Assembly: GCA_017979445.1 (NCBI GenBank) | Contig: CM030711.1 | Coordinates: 10,075,221 to 10,139,220, forward strand | DNA length: 64,000 nucleotides | Origin: Akebia trifoliata | Taxonomy: Eukaryota > Streptophyta > Magnoliopsida > Ranunculales > Lardizabalaceae | Direction of reading: 5' to 3' | Shown: positions 51,391-62,914 of the stretch, piece by piece | How the letters are laid out: the number at the start of each line of letters is the position of its first letter | Numbering within the stretch: position 1 is the first letter of the stretch | Notes under the pieces: generated by a model | The model's input: the letters and a program-made list of their open reading frames with translations, nothing else | Databases searched by the model: none | Told to the model about the DNA's origin: nothing | Position numbers and translations under genes: made by a program

Positions 51391-52343
51391 TAAGATGTAA
51401 ATTATGAAGCGGAGTATGTAGATGGTGTGATGAGGCTGTATGCTACGGTGGTGTTGTCGAAGAACATGGCGGGGGCAACGGTGAATCAAGTGTGGCAGGT
51501 GTTCGAAAGGAACACTTGATTTAATGAGTGGGCAAAGCAATAGTACCCAAAGTAGAGGAGGAAATTCAAATCTCAAAAAGAGGAATGTAAGTTGTTTTTT
51601 TTATGCTTAATTTTGTTTATTTGTGGTTTTTGTTACTTATTGGTTCCCTTGTTATATGATCTTAAAAAAAAAAAAAAACTAATTTGTGGCAGATTCATGG
51701 AATTCTGAATGCAGTGAGTAGGGGAATTTTGTTTCCAATTGGAGCCATATTTGCTAGGTATCTCTGGACATTCAAGTCAGCAGATCCAGCTTGGTTTTAT
51801 CTTCATATCTTTTGTCAGAGTTCTTCCTATGTTATTGGAGTTGCCGGATGGGCTACTGGTCTTCAGCTCGGGGCCAATTCGAAGGGTTTGGTATACAAAT
51901 CTCATCGGAATATTGGGATCACTCTCTTTTGTTTCGCAACATTGCAGGTAATTATAATTGTTCCTAATTTGTTCATTGTTTCTTATTTTAAGCACATTTT
52001 CTTAATCAATCATAACGAGTTTATCATTCTTTGTGTTGTGCAGATTTTCGCATTGTTCCTAAGGTCAAAGAAGGAGCACAAGTACAGGATTTACTGGAAT
52101 TTTTATCACCATATTGTTGGATACTCCATCCTTGTTCTTGGTATCGTCAACGTGTTTAAAGGTCTAGACATGTTGGATCCAACTAAAATGTAGAAAACAG
52201 CTTATATTGTGGTATTGTGTGTATTGGGTGGGATTGCATTAGTGTTGGAAGTTACGACATGGATCGTTGTTTCGAAGAGGAAATCCGATGCATCCACCGA
52301 ACCTTATGATGGGAATGGCAAGCAACAACCACTCACAGTTTGA
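51391..52343 (+). pseudogene. DOMON/cytochrome b561-domain protein fragment
   Basis: Exons are about 51391-51586 (end of the DOMON domain, DGVMRLYATVVLSKN), 51693-51947 ([24 protein letters not shown]) and 52044-52343 ([13 protein letters not shown], ending QQPLTV). The four heme-binding histidines of the b561 helices are present. Plant proteins of this kind are membrane electron-transfer proteins of the cell surface. A frameshift lies near 51498, and a TAG at 52191 replaces the Trp usual before the last membrane segment. The signal peptide and most of DOMON are missing. It lies in the same orientation as the kinesin fragment, with no intact promoter seen. Confidence 0.88.
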
Positions 52344-52946
52344 TCAACAACAAGATTGCAGGGCCACATATAGTATTGAGGAGAGTTGGTTCTCTTACAG
52401 TTTGTCTATAAAGTTACTTCTTAGGCTTTCTCTTAGGTATCTCTTAGAATCTATTATTGCTTCTTCAATTGTTTGTGTTTTGTGTTCTAAATTAAATCAG
52501 GAGTGTGACATAAATAGTTGTATATATATCATATACTGCTTTATTGTCAGTTATTTGTAGCTTCGACAGAATTTTCGATCTTAATAAAGAGGTTTACATG
52601 TATATTAATTTTGGGTTATTTAGTTTAGTTTGGAGCTTGTTTTATGATTTTTCTTTTGTTTTTTCTTTTTCTGATTTTTTTTTAAATATATTATTTCGTT
52701 CATTGTGATTGGTGAATTAGAGGACCGTGTTCTTGTTTGTTAAACCTCTAAATTTGACGGTTATACTCTATAGATTTTTTTTTGTTTTTTTTAATTCCAT
52801 TCTCCAATAATTTGATAGTCCAGGGCCATCAAAAAAAAAATTTCTACAAGAGAATATTTGACGGGCATATTTGACAGGAGGGTCCGTCAAATTTCTCAAA
52901 ATTTGACGGGCTAAGACCGTCAAATATGAGCTTTTTTCACATAGTG

Positions 52947-53096
52947 CCCCCAACCTATTAATCATCCCTAACAATAAAACAATAAATTACATTCCAAAAA
53001 AGTAGATGCCATCATTCCACTTCATTCTCAACATCAGCTTGCTTTTTCTATATACATATTTCATTCAATATGAGCTACATACTACAACAATCTCCA
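52947..53096 (-). mobile_element. Copia-type LTR, proximal part
   Basis: On the minus strand it starts TGTTGTAGTATG just after the polypurine-like GGCAAGGTGGAGAT and runs into the CACTA element. It continues at 46198. Confidence 0.65.
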
Positions 53097-53183
53097 CCTT
53101 GCCAATTATCCACCCCTTCAGAGGGAAAAAAAAAAACATAACTTGGAATTCCACATAGGACAATATGTTGGGACATCTCCCAT

Positions 53184-53690
53184 CTACCACCTGGAAACAT
53201 TAATCAAGTCCAAGCAATGCTTGAACTTATCTGTGGTAACAGACTTTGTCGACATGTCTGCTACATTCTTAAAAGTGTGAACTTTCTCAAGCAATAGTTC
53301 ACCAGAAGAAACCAATTCCTTGATTTTGTGAAACCTCACATCTATGTGCTTGGTCCTTGCTTGATACACTTGGTTCTTTACCAAATAAATGACACTCAGA
53401 TTATCAAAATGCAACTAAACTCCACTTTTCTAAAAATCCAACTCCTTGAACAACCTTATAAGTCACAAGACTTCCTTGGCAACCTTAGCCACTACTCTAT
53501 ATTCTGACTTAGTAGTAGATAGTGCAACTAGAGACTAAATCATGGATCTCTAACAAATAGGCCCCCCTCCCCACAAAAGAATGAATACATAACCTATGGT
53601 AGACTTCCTGTCATTCAAATCCCTTGCAAAGTCTGCATCCACATATCCCACAATTGAAGGATCACCCTGTTGTCTGTTAAACATGATGTC
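53184..53690 (-). pseudogene. Ty1/Copia RNase H fragment
   Basis: The minus strand encodes LHFDNLSVIYLVKN, TKHIDVRFHKIKELV and VADMSTKS, the C-terminal RNase H region of Copia pol, with a stop in DF*KSGV*. Upstream pol is missing, cut off by the LTR repeat at 53695. The polypurine tract and LTR follow on the same strand. Confidence 0.85.
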
Positions 53691-53694
53691 ATAG

Positions 53695-56080
53695 TATAGA
53701 CACCATATTTTTACATATGCCTAATTCAACAATTCGTCATCCCGTTGTTGTGGATTTCTAATGATGAGCGGAAATGTCTAGAAGGTTTGTGAGTACTAAT
53801 TCTAATTTTTGATTCCTCCATCTCCCTTACTCATTACAACTCGACATAGAAAATAACGCACGCTTAGGATCGCTATACTTCACATCTAATTTAGCTAGTA
53901 CGTACGCTTAGGTTTGCTATACAGTTCGATAACTTAGAGATCTCGCTACGTTAAGAAAATATGATCTCAAAACTTAGAAATAATCATGTTAGGACTAAAA
54001 GAAACCTCATAGTAAAATTCATAAAAATCTGCAAAAAATAACAAAACGATGAAATAACCTTTCATGAATTTTGGATTTTCAAAAAATCTCTAAAGTACCG
54101 CCATTGCACTTAGAATATGATTTTGAGTCTAATGAAACCCAAATTGACGAAAACAAAGAAATTTATGAAAAATCACAAAAATAACTGAAATACCCCTCAA
54201 TGTCCGACTTTGACCTAGAGACCCTGATTCTTAGAAAAACATGATAAAATTTTGAAAAATCCTCGACCAAAATGAAAATTTAATCAAAATCAAATTAAAA
54301 ATTAATCAAACAATTTAAACTAAAATAAAAAACAAATTAAAACTCAAATTAAAAATTAATCAAACAATTTAAATTCAAATCAAAATCAAATTAAAATTTT
54401 AAATTTAATCAAGATCAATCAAAGAAATTTCAATCTAAAATTCAAAATCAAATAAAAAATAAATTTAAAGTCAAACCAAAATTTAATCAAAACAACAAAA
54501 TTCAAATTAAAAATCGATCGATCAATAAGGTCCAAATTAAAATTTAACCGACCAATCAAATTTCAAATCAAAATTTAATCAACCAATTAAAAATCAAATT
54601 AAAATTAAAATCCAATCAAACAACAAATCAATATCAATTAAAATCCAATCATCCAATCAAATTGAAATCCAAATCCAATCGAATAAAAATCAAATTCCAA
54701 CCGACCAATTGAATTAAAATTCAATCAATTAATTGAATTAAAATCCAATTGACAAAATCAAAATTGATCAATCAAATAAAAATAAAAATTAAAGCTAACT
54801 TATCAAATTAAAAACTGAAAATCCAATTAATCGCAGGAGGACTACCAAGAGGTGAATAGTGTAGGATCATCACTTACATTCTAAAAAAAACGAAACAAAA
54901 GCAAAAAGAAAGGAAATAAATGTGGGAAGTTCTCACTTAAAATCAAAGAGAGAAAAACTTGGAAAAAATCGAGGAAATATCTCAATATCCAACGTCCCAT
55001 TCTTTGAGAAGGATTAAAATCTAAGAGATCTAAAAAATCCAAGAAATTTCTCAAATATCCAACGCCCCATGATTTTTAGAAACAAAAGAATAAGAAAAAA
55101 AAAATAAATAAAAAACATCTTAAAGAGGACGTCCTCTTGTTAAAATAAATTGAAAATTAGAAAAAAGGAAAATAGAAAGAAAGCTCAATAAAAGATCAGC
55201 CCTTCAAAGATCAACTTCTTCTCTCTCAGATTCTCGCATCTCTAGCTTTTCTTTTCCCCACGTTTTGGAGCAAGAGAACAGCTCTCCCTCTTTCCCACTT
55301 TCTTCTTTTCCAACTCTCAAACCAGCAGCCCTCCCTCTCTCCCACGTCCTTCTCTTCCAACTCTCAGACCAACAGCTCTCCCTCTCTCCCACGTCCTTCT
55401 TTTCCAATTCTCAAACTTGCATCTTCTCCCCCTCCCTCCATCTTTAGCTCTTCTTTTCTCCCACGTTTTGGAGCAAAAGAATAGACTGTTCTCTCCCTTT
55501 CAGCCCTTCTCTGCCTTCTCTCTCAGAATCTACTCTTCTCACGTTTCTTCCTTCTTGAACCAGCAGCCACAGCAGTAGCAACTACTAGTAGAAGCCACGT
55601 TTTTTTTCAGCCCAACCAATAGCCTCCCTCTCTGTCTTATTCCTTCTTTCCTAACTCCCAAACCAACAGCCCCCTCTGCCTTATTCCTTTTTTTCAACTT
55701 TCAAACCAACAGCCCCCAGCCAGCCATTTTATTTTATTTCTTTTATTTGGATCAACGCACAGCAGCAGTTTGCCCCTCTCAGTCGTAGCCGCAGTAGTGG
55801 CCATACATTTGCAGCAATCGCAATTTTCCTTCAACTATTACAGCACTCACGAGTTCTCGATTCATCTCTGAAGGAACAAAACAGCCGCTACTTCATTCTA
55901 CAGGTTCTTCTTGTCTATAGCATCACATCTCTATTTTTCTTTTCTTTTCACGTCATCTTCGGCCCTCATCGATATTTCACAGTATTTTTTATACTTTTCT
56001 AGCTATCTGGGTTACCTATCATGTCACTTTTTTGCAATAACCCCATGATCATTATGTTTGGACCAATTGATGATAGGAGA
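53695..56080 (-). mobile_element. LTR-like repeat, inverse copy of the 15.2-41.3 kb repeat
   Basis: Starts TATAGACACC with GCCTAATTCAACAATTCGTC, the complement of the end at 41271. It then has matching blocks, AT-rich sequence (54240-54840) and CT-rich sequence (55200-55900). It is continuous here, so it shows what the split copy looked like before the CACTA insertions. The exact right boundary is uncertain. CT-rich frames are not considered coding. Confidence 0.6.
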
Positions 56081-56109
56081 GGTTCATTCACCCATTATTT
56101 TTAATAAAA

Positions 56110-56345
56110 TCTTAAATGCAATTTTCACAATCTACGATTACTAATAGAAATTGAGAGTTCTTTACAAGCTCTGTTCGAAATGATCAAAGTCCGTGTGCGG
56201 AAATCAAGACTGATCGAATTTTGAATTAATTGATTTTTGAATCTGACCTGGTGATTTTGAAGATTTCGATGCCGTTGTCCTTTCTCCCTTCTGTGGCGGA
56301 AGACGGTTTGACCCCGAAATAGGCAAAATCCAAGGTCGAAGTTTC
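56110..56345. repeat. Dispersed repeat shared with 11745-12010
   Basis: Inverse match to 11745-12010, including CGATTACTAATAGAAATTGA and a CTTTCTCCCTTCTG block. It ends beside the TA-flanked element at 56366, as the other copy lies upstream of copies A and B. Confidence 0.65.
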
Positions 56346-56365
56346 GAAATCCCCATATATATATA

Positions 56366-56729
56366 GGGTCCCGTTCAGCAACAAACATTTTGACAAACAT
56401 TTTGGCAAAACATTTTTCAAAACATGGGTTAGAAGTTTTGGAATGGGCTGATTTTTGGTGAGGATGATCTCTACGGTGAGGAGATCATCCTCACCAAAAA
56501 TCAGTCCATTCCAAAAATTCTAGCCCCAATTTACAAGTTGAAAAATCATGGACCGTCCATTTTTTGTAAACCATTTTTGATGGGGTTAGAGGTTTTGGAA
56601 TGGGCTGATTTTTGGTGAGGATGATCTCCTCACCGTAGAGATCATCATCACCAAAAATCAGCCCATTCCAAAACTTCTAACCCATGTTTTGAAAAATGTT
56701 TTGCCAAAATGTTTGTTGCTGAACATTTC

Positions 56730-56731
<2 letters not shown>
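56366..56731. mobile_element. TA-flanked nested-palindrome element, copy C
   Basis: The left end GGGTCCCGTTCAGCAACAAA pairs with the complement of the right end, GGGAAATGTTCAGCAACAAA. Inside are two near-perfect hairpins (GGTGAGGATGATCTC with its complement) around a central segment with GACCGTCCATTTTTTG. The core matches copies A, B and D; the outer arm matches only D. Confidence 0.88.

Positions 56732-56771
<40 letters not shown>
56732..56771. repeat. (TA)n microsatellite
   Basis: A long AT run between copy C and the large element that starts at 56772. Confidence 0.95.
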
Positions 56772-56773
<2 letters not shown>

Positions 56774-57141
56774 GTCCCGTTCGCTGGCTAATGGTTTGGC
56801 GAATTTTTTGGCAAACATTTTTGAATCGTTGGATACAACGCGATCTAACGGACGAGATTAAATCTCGGCGTAATTTAATTTAAACTTCAAAACTTATATA
56901 TATTACAGCGCCATCCCTCTAAATATATATATATTAGTGCTTACTCCCTCTTCTCTTTAAACCTCGTAGAACAGAGCTGAGAGTTCTCTTCGAACTCTCT
57001 CTCCCTTTTCTCTGTCGTTTTCTTCTCTCGTTGAAACCCTCGCTGTCGCTCTCTCTCGTGAACTCTTTCATTCACTCCCGGTCTCGCTCTCGCCTGAAAC
57101 ACTCCCTCTCTTGCTTCACTGCGATTGAGAGCTCTTCAGCC

Positions 57142-57487
57142 ATGATTCCTCTCTTCTGCAAAACCTCTATCTCATCTCCTAAAACCCTAACCCTAAATCT
57201 CCATGGATATCAATCTCTATTGTCTCCATGTTCTTCATCTGGTAGTTGTCTTTCTTCATCTTTGCGAACACGGATTCAAAAATCACTGAGTATGCTACGG
57301 AGTTTTAAAAAGGATGATTGATATTCCGGTAACTCCGTTGAGTTTCGAAGCAACTGCGATGACACCAGTGGTGGCGGAGTTGGAGGTGGAGCGAGAAAAC
57401 TTTTTTGTTTATTGTAAGAAAGGAAGATAGGAGACGATGGAGGATTGGTATTCGGCGGTCGTGGATCTTCAAGGAGGTCCTAAACAG
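57142..57487 (+). pseudogene. PP2C-type protein phosphatase first exon, left arm
   Basis: Starts MIPLFCKTS with a Ser/Pro-rich N-terminus, then IDIPVTPLSF, FFVYCKKGR, then ETMEDWYSAVVDLQGGPKQ at a GT donor. The motif resembles YCKRGRREAMEDRFSA at the start of the PP2C catalytic domain in AP2C-like plant phosphatases. A frameshift near RSFKKDD and a TAG after CKKGR break it. All other exons, including the metal-binding catalytic part, are missing. Confidence 0.8.
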
Positions 57488-58733
57488 GTTTGTTCAACCT
57501 TCAAATTAATTAAGTTGTCTACGTTTTGTTTCCATTTTTTCTTTATGTTTGGTTGAATGATGGTGAGTTTTCTAAGTAATGGGAATACTTGAGATTGTCT
57601 GGAACAGGTCAGAAATTATGAAAATGTTGGGGAATTATTATTGGTTTGGTTGTTTGTTTTATAAAAAAATAGAGATGAAATATTTTCATAATTTTTTTTA
57701 AAATAAAAATTGTAAGGAATTGTGATCCGAAAGCCTTTTTTTGTGTTGGAACATAGAGAATGCCTTGATGTATCACAGTGAGAGGCTCGCCATTGGTTAC
57801 GGGCTTATTAGTGCACCACTAGGGACCACCTTGAGAATCATCTATAATCTATGGATTTGCAGAGATTGTATGCAGTCAAGATTATATGGAAGATTGTAGA
57901 GAGAGAGAGAGAGACAATAAAATGTTTCATCATTTCAAGAATGGTAAGTACTCTTGCGGAGATTATTGGTAGTTAGAATTGATTCAAACTTGGCTTGCTT
58001 TATTATGTATAGATATGTACATCATCATCGTCACCCCAAAAACTTGTTTCCAAAAATTTGGGGTTTGTGTAACAACTATTGTTCCTCTAAAGTTTTTTTG
58101 AAGTCACATTTTTCTGTTACTTCATGAGAATTCAATAGGTACTTGGTTTAGCATATATAGAAATGTAGGACAAGATATCAACAAAGAAGACCAAAAGAAG
58201 ATGGGTAGGACTGAAGGGTTAAATGAGCATTTTAAATTTGAGTTAGAAATTTGTTAATTTTGTCTTTTTGAGTCCTAATTGTTGTAGAAGTTTTTTAGCA
58301 ATTATTCTAAGGTTAGTAGAAGAGTTTTAGTTGAATTAGAAATTTATTATTCTTGAAAAGTTTTTATTTCGAGAAAATTAGTTACTTGAAATAAAATGTA
58401 GAATCAAATTAGAAGTCTAGAGTCTATTTGAACCTATGTAAGGGTCAATTTTCATTATGTTTTTTAGATTTTATTATTCAGTTCAGGGTTATTTCTCTTG
58501 TTTTGCCCTATGGATTCAAGGTTACTCTATCCAAGGAGGAAGATGTTGATCTTCTCATTCTTCTCACCATGATTCCACAGTGTCACACATGCATACACAC
58601 AACCTCGCCCACTATGACATAACAATAAGAGAAGATGTGCAAAAAACATTCTCTAAACACAAATGATGATGAAAGAAAACATTATCTATTGTAAAATTTT
58701 CTTATATTTATTTTTTGTAATTTTTCAATGCAG

Positions 58734-59186
58734 ACACCTTTACAGACTCCCATTCAATCAACCTTGCCGGGCACTGCAGACCACTCATATTACATTCCCA
58801 CACCTAGTGAATATTCTACTGTAAATGATAATGACGGTGTAACTGAAGTGAAACCTGGAAGGCCTACTTCATATATGGTAATTTTCTATCTTTAATGAAT
58901 ATTTGCTCTCTTATATGAAGCAAAATATATGTTTAGTTGTGGAATTAATGATGAAGTAAATGTTGATATCTGTACCTTGATTTCACAGCAACCATCTTCT
59001 CCTTGGATAGACCAAAGATGTCTTGGTGTTGATGTTAATGTCCTTGAGTATAATAGACTTGAATAAAGAAATTACAATGGTTTAATTTTTTTAAAATATA
59101 GTTGGAGACAACCAAAGTTTTTGTAATAATTGGGTTTGAATATTGTAGCTTATGTGGAGGGGCGGGATGAGGTGGACAGAGGAAGA
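58734..59186 (+). pseudogene. TFIIA large subunit fragment, middle exons
   Basis: Exons 58734-58877 (TPLQTPIQSTLPGTADHSYY, KPGRPTSYM), 58989 to about 59046 (QPSSPWIDQR, GVDVNV) and 59149-59186 (YVEGRDEVDRG). This is the linker region of plant TFIIA-L, the general transcription factor that supports TBP on the TATA box. The donor after exon 2 is lost, and exon 3 fuses directly to unrelated coding sequence. Confidence 0.85.
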
Positions 59187-59456
59187 CGGTGCCCTTGGCC
59201 TGCTTCTTGAGACTGCAAGATGTGCTTTCTCAATGGACGCCATGGAGCCAGTTGAAGGCATTCTTTTGATTGTTGAGAGTCTAACAATGGAGGCAAACGA
59301 GAGTGACATTAGCATCATTGAGAGCGTGCTCAGAGTCACTAATGAAGAAAATATTACTAGGGAACAGGCCAAGAAAATAGTCCTCATGTTCTTGGAAAGA
59401 TTGTGCCATCCATCAGGCCTGAAGAAGTTCAACAAGCAACAGAGAAACACTGAAAT
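59187..59456 (+). pseudogene. BIG/UBR4-like fragment fused to TFIIA exon
   Basis: The frame encodes EDGALGLLLETARCAF, GILLIVESLTMEANESD, then KKIVLMFLERLCHP and NKQQRNTEM. I recognise this as part of the giant plant BIG protein (calossin/UBR4 family), from memory of the family and without a search. It begins abruptly inside the TFIIA exon and ends abruptly before the LINE. The piece has no stop but is a tiny part of that protein. Confidence 0.62.
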
Positions 59457-59459
59457 GTT

Positions 59460-60112
59460 GAAAATTTTCTATTGGTGATATTTCATCTAAAGACTCACAT
59501 AATACATATCCCGAAGTTTGGTCTCTTTGAAGGAAACCGATAGCATATTTTTGTAATCTTAAATGTCTACCAACTCTTTCCAAGACTAGATCCTGAATGG
59601 ACTCATTCTTGTATCGTGTATGATCTATATTTTTCATCCCATAAGGAATTGCAAATGAATTTGTTAATTTGCTTTTTAACATGTCTAGAGATGAAGAATA
59701 GGGAAAGAAAATAAACAATGATGCTAGAGAGCATGCACTTGACCTGAATTGATTTCCTTCCATACAAGAACATCAATTTCTTTCTAGTTTGGTGACAGAT
59801 TCCCAACACTGAATACTTTGCTTTGCTTTTTGAGAAGTCGACAGCTAAACACACCAACCACAAAATAACGCAATAAACCTCTTATGAATTTCAATTAATA
59901 GGAAGATACATCAACAAACATATGGGTGTCATTGGAAAATTGAATGTGGGACTTTCCTTGACCATAAAACCTTGCATTACTCATTGCCTTAGCTACAAGG
60001 CAATAAAGGGCTTCAACCACAATGTTGAAAAGGAAGGAGATAACGGGTCAGCATTAATCTTCAAGAGCTCTGGAAAAAACAAGTCGAACTTTCATTCACC
60101 CTAATTGAAAAA
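59460..60112 (-). pseudogene. LINE (L1-type) reverse transcriptase relic
   Basis: The minus strand shows ADPLSP, TLWLKPFIAL/NIVVEALYCLVAKAMSN (across a frameshift), HIQFSNDTHMF where FADDTLIF is usual, and MLSSIIVYFLSLFFISRHV before LWDEK. These are in the order of plant L1 reverse transcriptases. Multiple frameshifts make it dead. The relic may extend to about 60830. Confidence 0.72.
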
Positions 60113-61227
60113 TATGATGAAAGAACACATTTTAAGATCCATTTGTTCCACACAGCCAAAATCCACATGTCCCAACTTCTATTTGAACTAAAATTTAGCT
60201 TCTCCAAATTGACCTAGCAAATAACTTTAAAGCACCTTAGTCGATCCTATAATCAATGCACTAGTAAAGATCATAACACCATATTTTCCCTAATGATGCT
60301 CCCTCTTAAGGGCCAATCATTGATGAGAGAACTAATTTCAGTCTCAATGGCAGCATTTTGCCATGATTCTATATGTAGCCTACTAGAATAATCAATCAAA
60401 GGTACCATATGTCTTCTACCCCCTTTTCTTTGAAATCAAAGACACAAAAGCATTATTTGAACATTAATTAAAGAAGGCCACTTCCTCAAAGTCACCGACA
60501 TAAGATCATTTCTTATGATGTCCCAATGGAAAACTCTTGTAATATATACTGCAATGCCTTTCTAGTAATCCCCAAAAATACATGCAAAGAATGTAATAGA
60601 TTCCAAAAGAAATCCAAAAACAAGTGTCATTTGTAATTTGACGAATAAGAAAGATACACAGTGAATAGAATTACATATTTCACCAAGTAAATAACTCAGG
60701 GTCATTGTTCTTTCTTTTCTCATGTACACTGTCCATCTATTAAGGAACCAATCATCATATTATCTGCCTTTGTGCCTTTCACCATTCTATAGAAAGTATC
60801 AAGAGCACTAAGGAGGCCCCTTTATGAATTCACTCTTCCCATAGTTATCCAAGATTTGTGGGTTGAAAGTGAGTTGTCCTCTTGCTAATAAAATCGGAAT
60901 TAAAATTCTCCATTGACCTACAAAAAGTGGGCATTAAGAGAAGAGCTCTCAAAACATTGAAATCCACAAAAATTCAGCCAAAGATCTCTAATTAATAATA
61001 TAATAAGCAGAGACATGAATCATATTGAAAGATCTATCCCTTGAAACAAACCTTGGAGAAAAGAACATCCTTATTGTCAATGCATATAAAGCCATTCTTG
61101 AGTGTGCATTTCCATCTGTTTTTGGTCCGTGTAACCTATTTGACCAAATTTGTAATATAACAAGGAGGTTATTAACAAGAATAACCCTAATTAAATCTTA
61201 CCCTTTGTCTGCATAAGAACAGTTTAC
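60113..61227. other. Unassigned sequence inside the large element
   Basis: Probably degraded LINE sequence in its first part. No other gene is recognised, and the last TFIIA-L exon, expected downstream of 61228 on the minus strand, was not found. Confidence 0.35.
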
Positions 61228-61590
61228 CTTCTCAAATTGAGCTAGAACTAAATGACGTGCGTTCCGCTCCTCTCCTTCATCAACATCATCTAAATCATCA
61301 TCATCATTTTCACTCAAAGGTGGCTCATCATCATCATCTCCAACTTCAATTTGTGGGCCAGTAGAAGTGCCTGCTTGTAGATATAAGAAATTGATAAGGA
61401 AAGATGCACCAGTGTCAATGTTTATCGGAGAAACAAACTGTCAATGTGAGAATTGTTAAACTGCACATTGATTATATTTACCAAAAGGGTCCATATACTT
61501 GATCAGAGGATCTATCCACACTTACCATGGCCAGCTAAAGTGTTTACTATGTTGTAGTCGTCATTGATAACTCCTTTATAAGGGTATAAC
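61228..61590 (-). pseudogene. TFIIA large subunit fragment, C-terminal exons
   Basis: Minus-strand exons about 61590-61526 (YPYKGVINDDYNIVNT) and 61370-61228 (VGDDDDEPPLSENDDDD, DVDEGEERNARHLVLAQFEK). This is the acidic stretch and start of the C-terminal domain of plant TFIIA-L. Frames are open and splice signals kept. The final exon with the TBP/DNA-contacting strand region is missing. It points toward the plus-strand TFIIA fragment and covers different exons of the gene. Confidence 0.85.
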
Positions 61591-62724
61591 TTCAAAAAGA
61601 ATAACAAAAGCAGCAATATGAGAATCATAATGTTGAATTCAGTAAACCATATAAGTATAATAATTGTCAATTCAATCTATCCAAATACTAGGTCAACCCT
61701 TCAACAAGGCAAAGCCCAAAATTTACAACACAGGAAATTTTCCTAAATACTCAACCAAGAGCCTCCTTTTGGACCAATGTTATTGAATTGCACATGCAAT
61801 GCCGATTATGCATGTGTAATCAAGCAATAGCATACACCGTTGTATATGAGGAGAATCTATTCTAAAAAGAAGAATAAGAAAAAATGAAAGAAAGCATATG
61901 CAATCGCATAATGACCTAATGGTAATAAATTTACATGCACGATTGTATTAACCAAAAATAGCATATGCAATCACACATGGCAACTATCAAACTTTTTGGC
62001 CACATTTTCCCTATATACACCCATCATCATCATTTATCCCAAAGAATTGGGCACTGTCTTTCCCTATAAAACTACATGTAAATATTTATTGATAGGATAA
62101 GTCATAGCATATGACAGCACAAACCAATTAGGTGATCTTAAACACTTGACCAACATTTTTCTTCTAGATAGTAAATAAAACTGTGTCCTTTTTCCACATA
62201 CACACCGAAAAAAAAAACATCATTAAACCATAGGATTCATCTTGTTAACCCAAATTTCAGGCTCATTCAGGAAGCTGCCCACTTACGTGAAAGGCCAAAT
62301 CTAATACACTCTTGGCCCGGCCATTCCCCACGAAAGAAATCAATCAGAATCTAATGTTGTATTAAGAAGAGAAAAAATGCCGAAAAATATGCATCCAGAG
62401 ATTGAATATTATAAGTCAAGAAGAAGAAAAAGAAGAAGAAAATGCTGTAATATTTTAATTATTCAACTTTTCTACTTAATCCTAATAATTCTGAATTTTC
62501 ACTACAAGTCTGACCATCTAGCACAGACTAATTCTCCCAATACAATTTTTGTTCTCATTTGTTTATGATTTCTCATATTTTTCTCCTTAAAATTCTGATG
62601 ACCTTCAATATTTCAACACAAATAACGGGCTGAGCGATCACAAATTTCCCCCTTTTAAAAAAATCATAAGCTCACAACCATACCTATTCTCCTAAAATAT
62701 AACTTCCTTATCATGAAAATATTC
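61591..62724. other. Unassigned AT-rich spacer
   Basis: No gene is recognised. It mirrors the 57690-58730 stretch in position but does not obviously pair with it. Confidence 0.35.
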
Positions 62725-62914
62725 CCTCTCTGTTTTTTTATAAAACAAACAACCAAACCAATATTAATTCCCCAACATTTTCATAATTTCTGACCTATTC
62801 CAGACAATCTCAAGTATTCCCATTACTTAGAAAACTCACCATCATTCAACCAAACATAAAGAAAAAACGGAAACAAAACGTAGACAACTTAATTAATTTG
62901 AAGGTTGAACAAAC

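Larger units (their letters stand above)
46199..52946. mobile_element. Non-autonomous CACTA element with captured gene fragments
   Basis: The left end CACTACGTGAAAATCTCC pairs with the complement of the right end, CACTATGTGAAAAAAGCTC. Both subterminal regions contain GGCCCGTCAAATTTTGA-type motifs. The 3-bp flank is CCC on both sides. It has no transposase. It carries, in one orientation, decayed kinesin-5 exons and cytochrome b561/DOMON exons, plus a SINE. An exon-like frame with a GTGAGT donor at 46756-46863 was not identified. The host sequence is a Copia LTR. Confidence 0.9.

Noticed and set aside
51684..52193. Intact cytochrome b561 protein of 169 residues
   Set aside because: The frame reads through an intron (VIIIVPNLF segment), lacks the DOMON start, and ends at a TAG inside the expected domain. 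It is a fragment.
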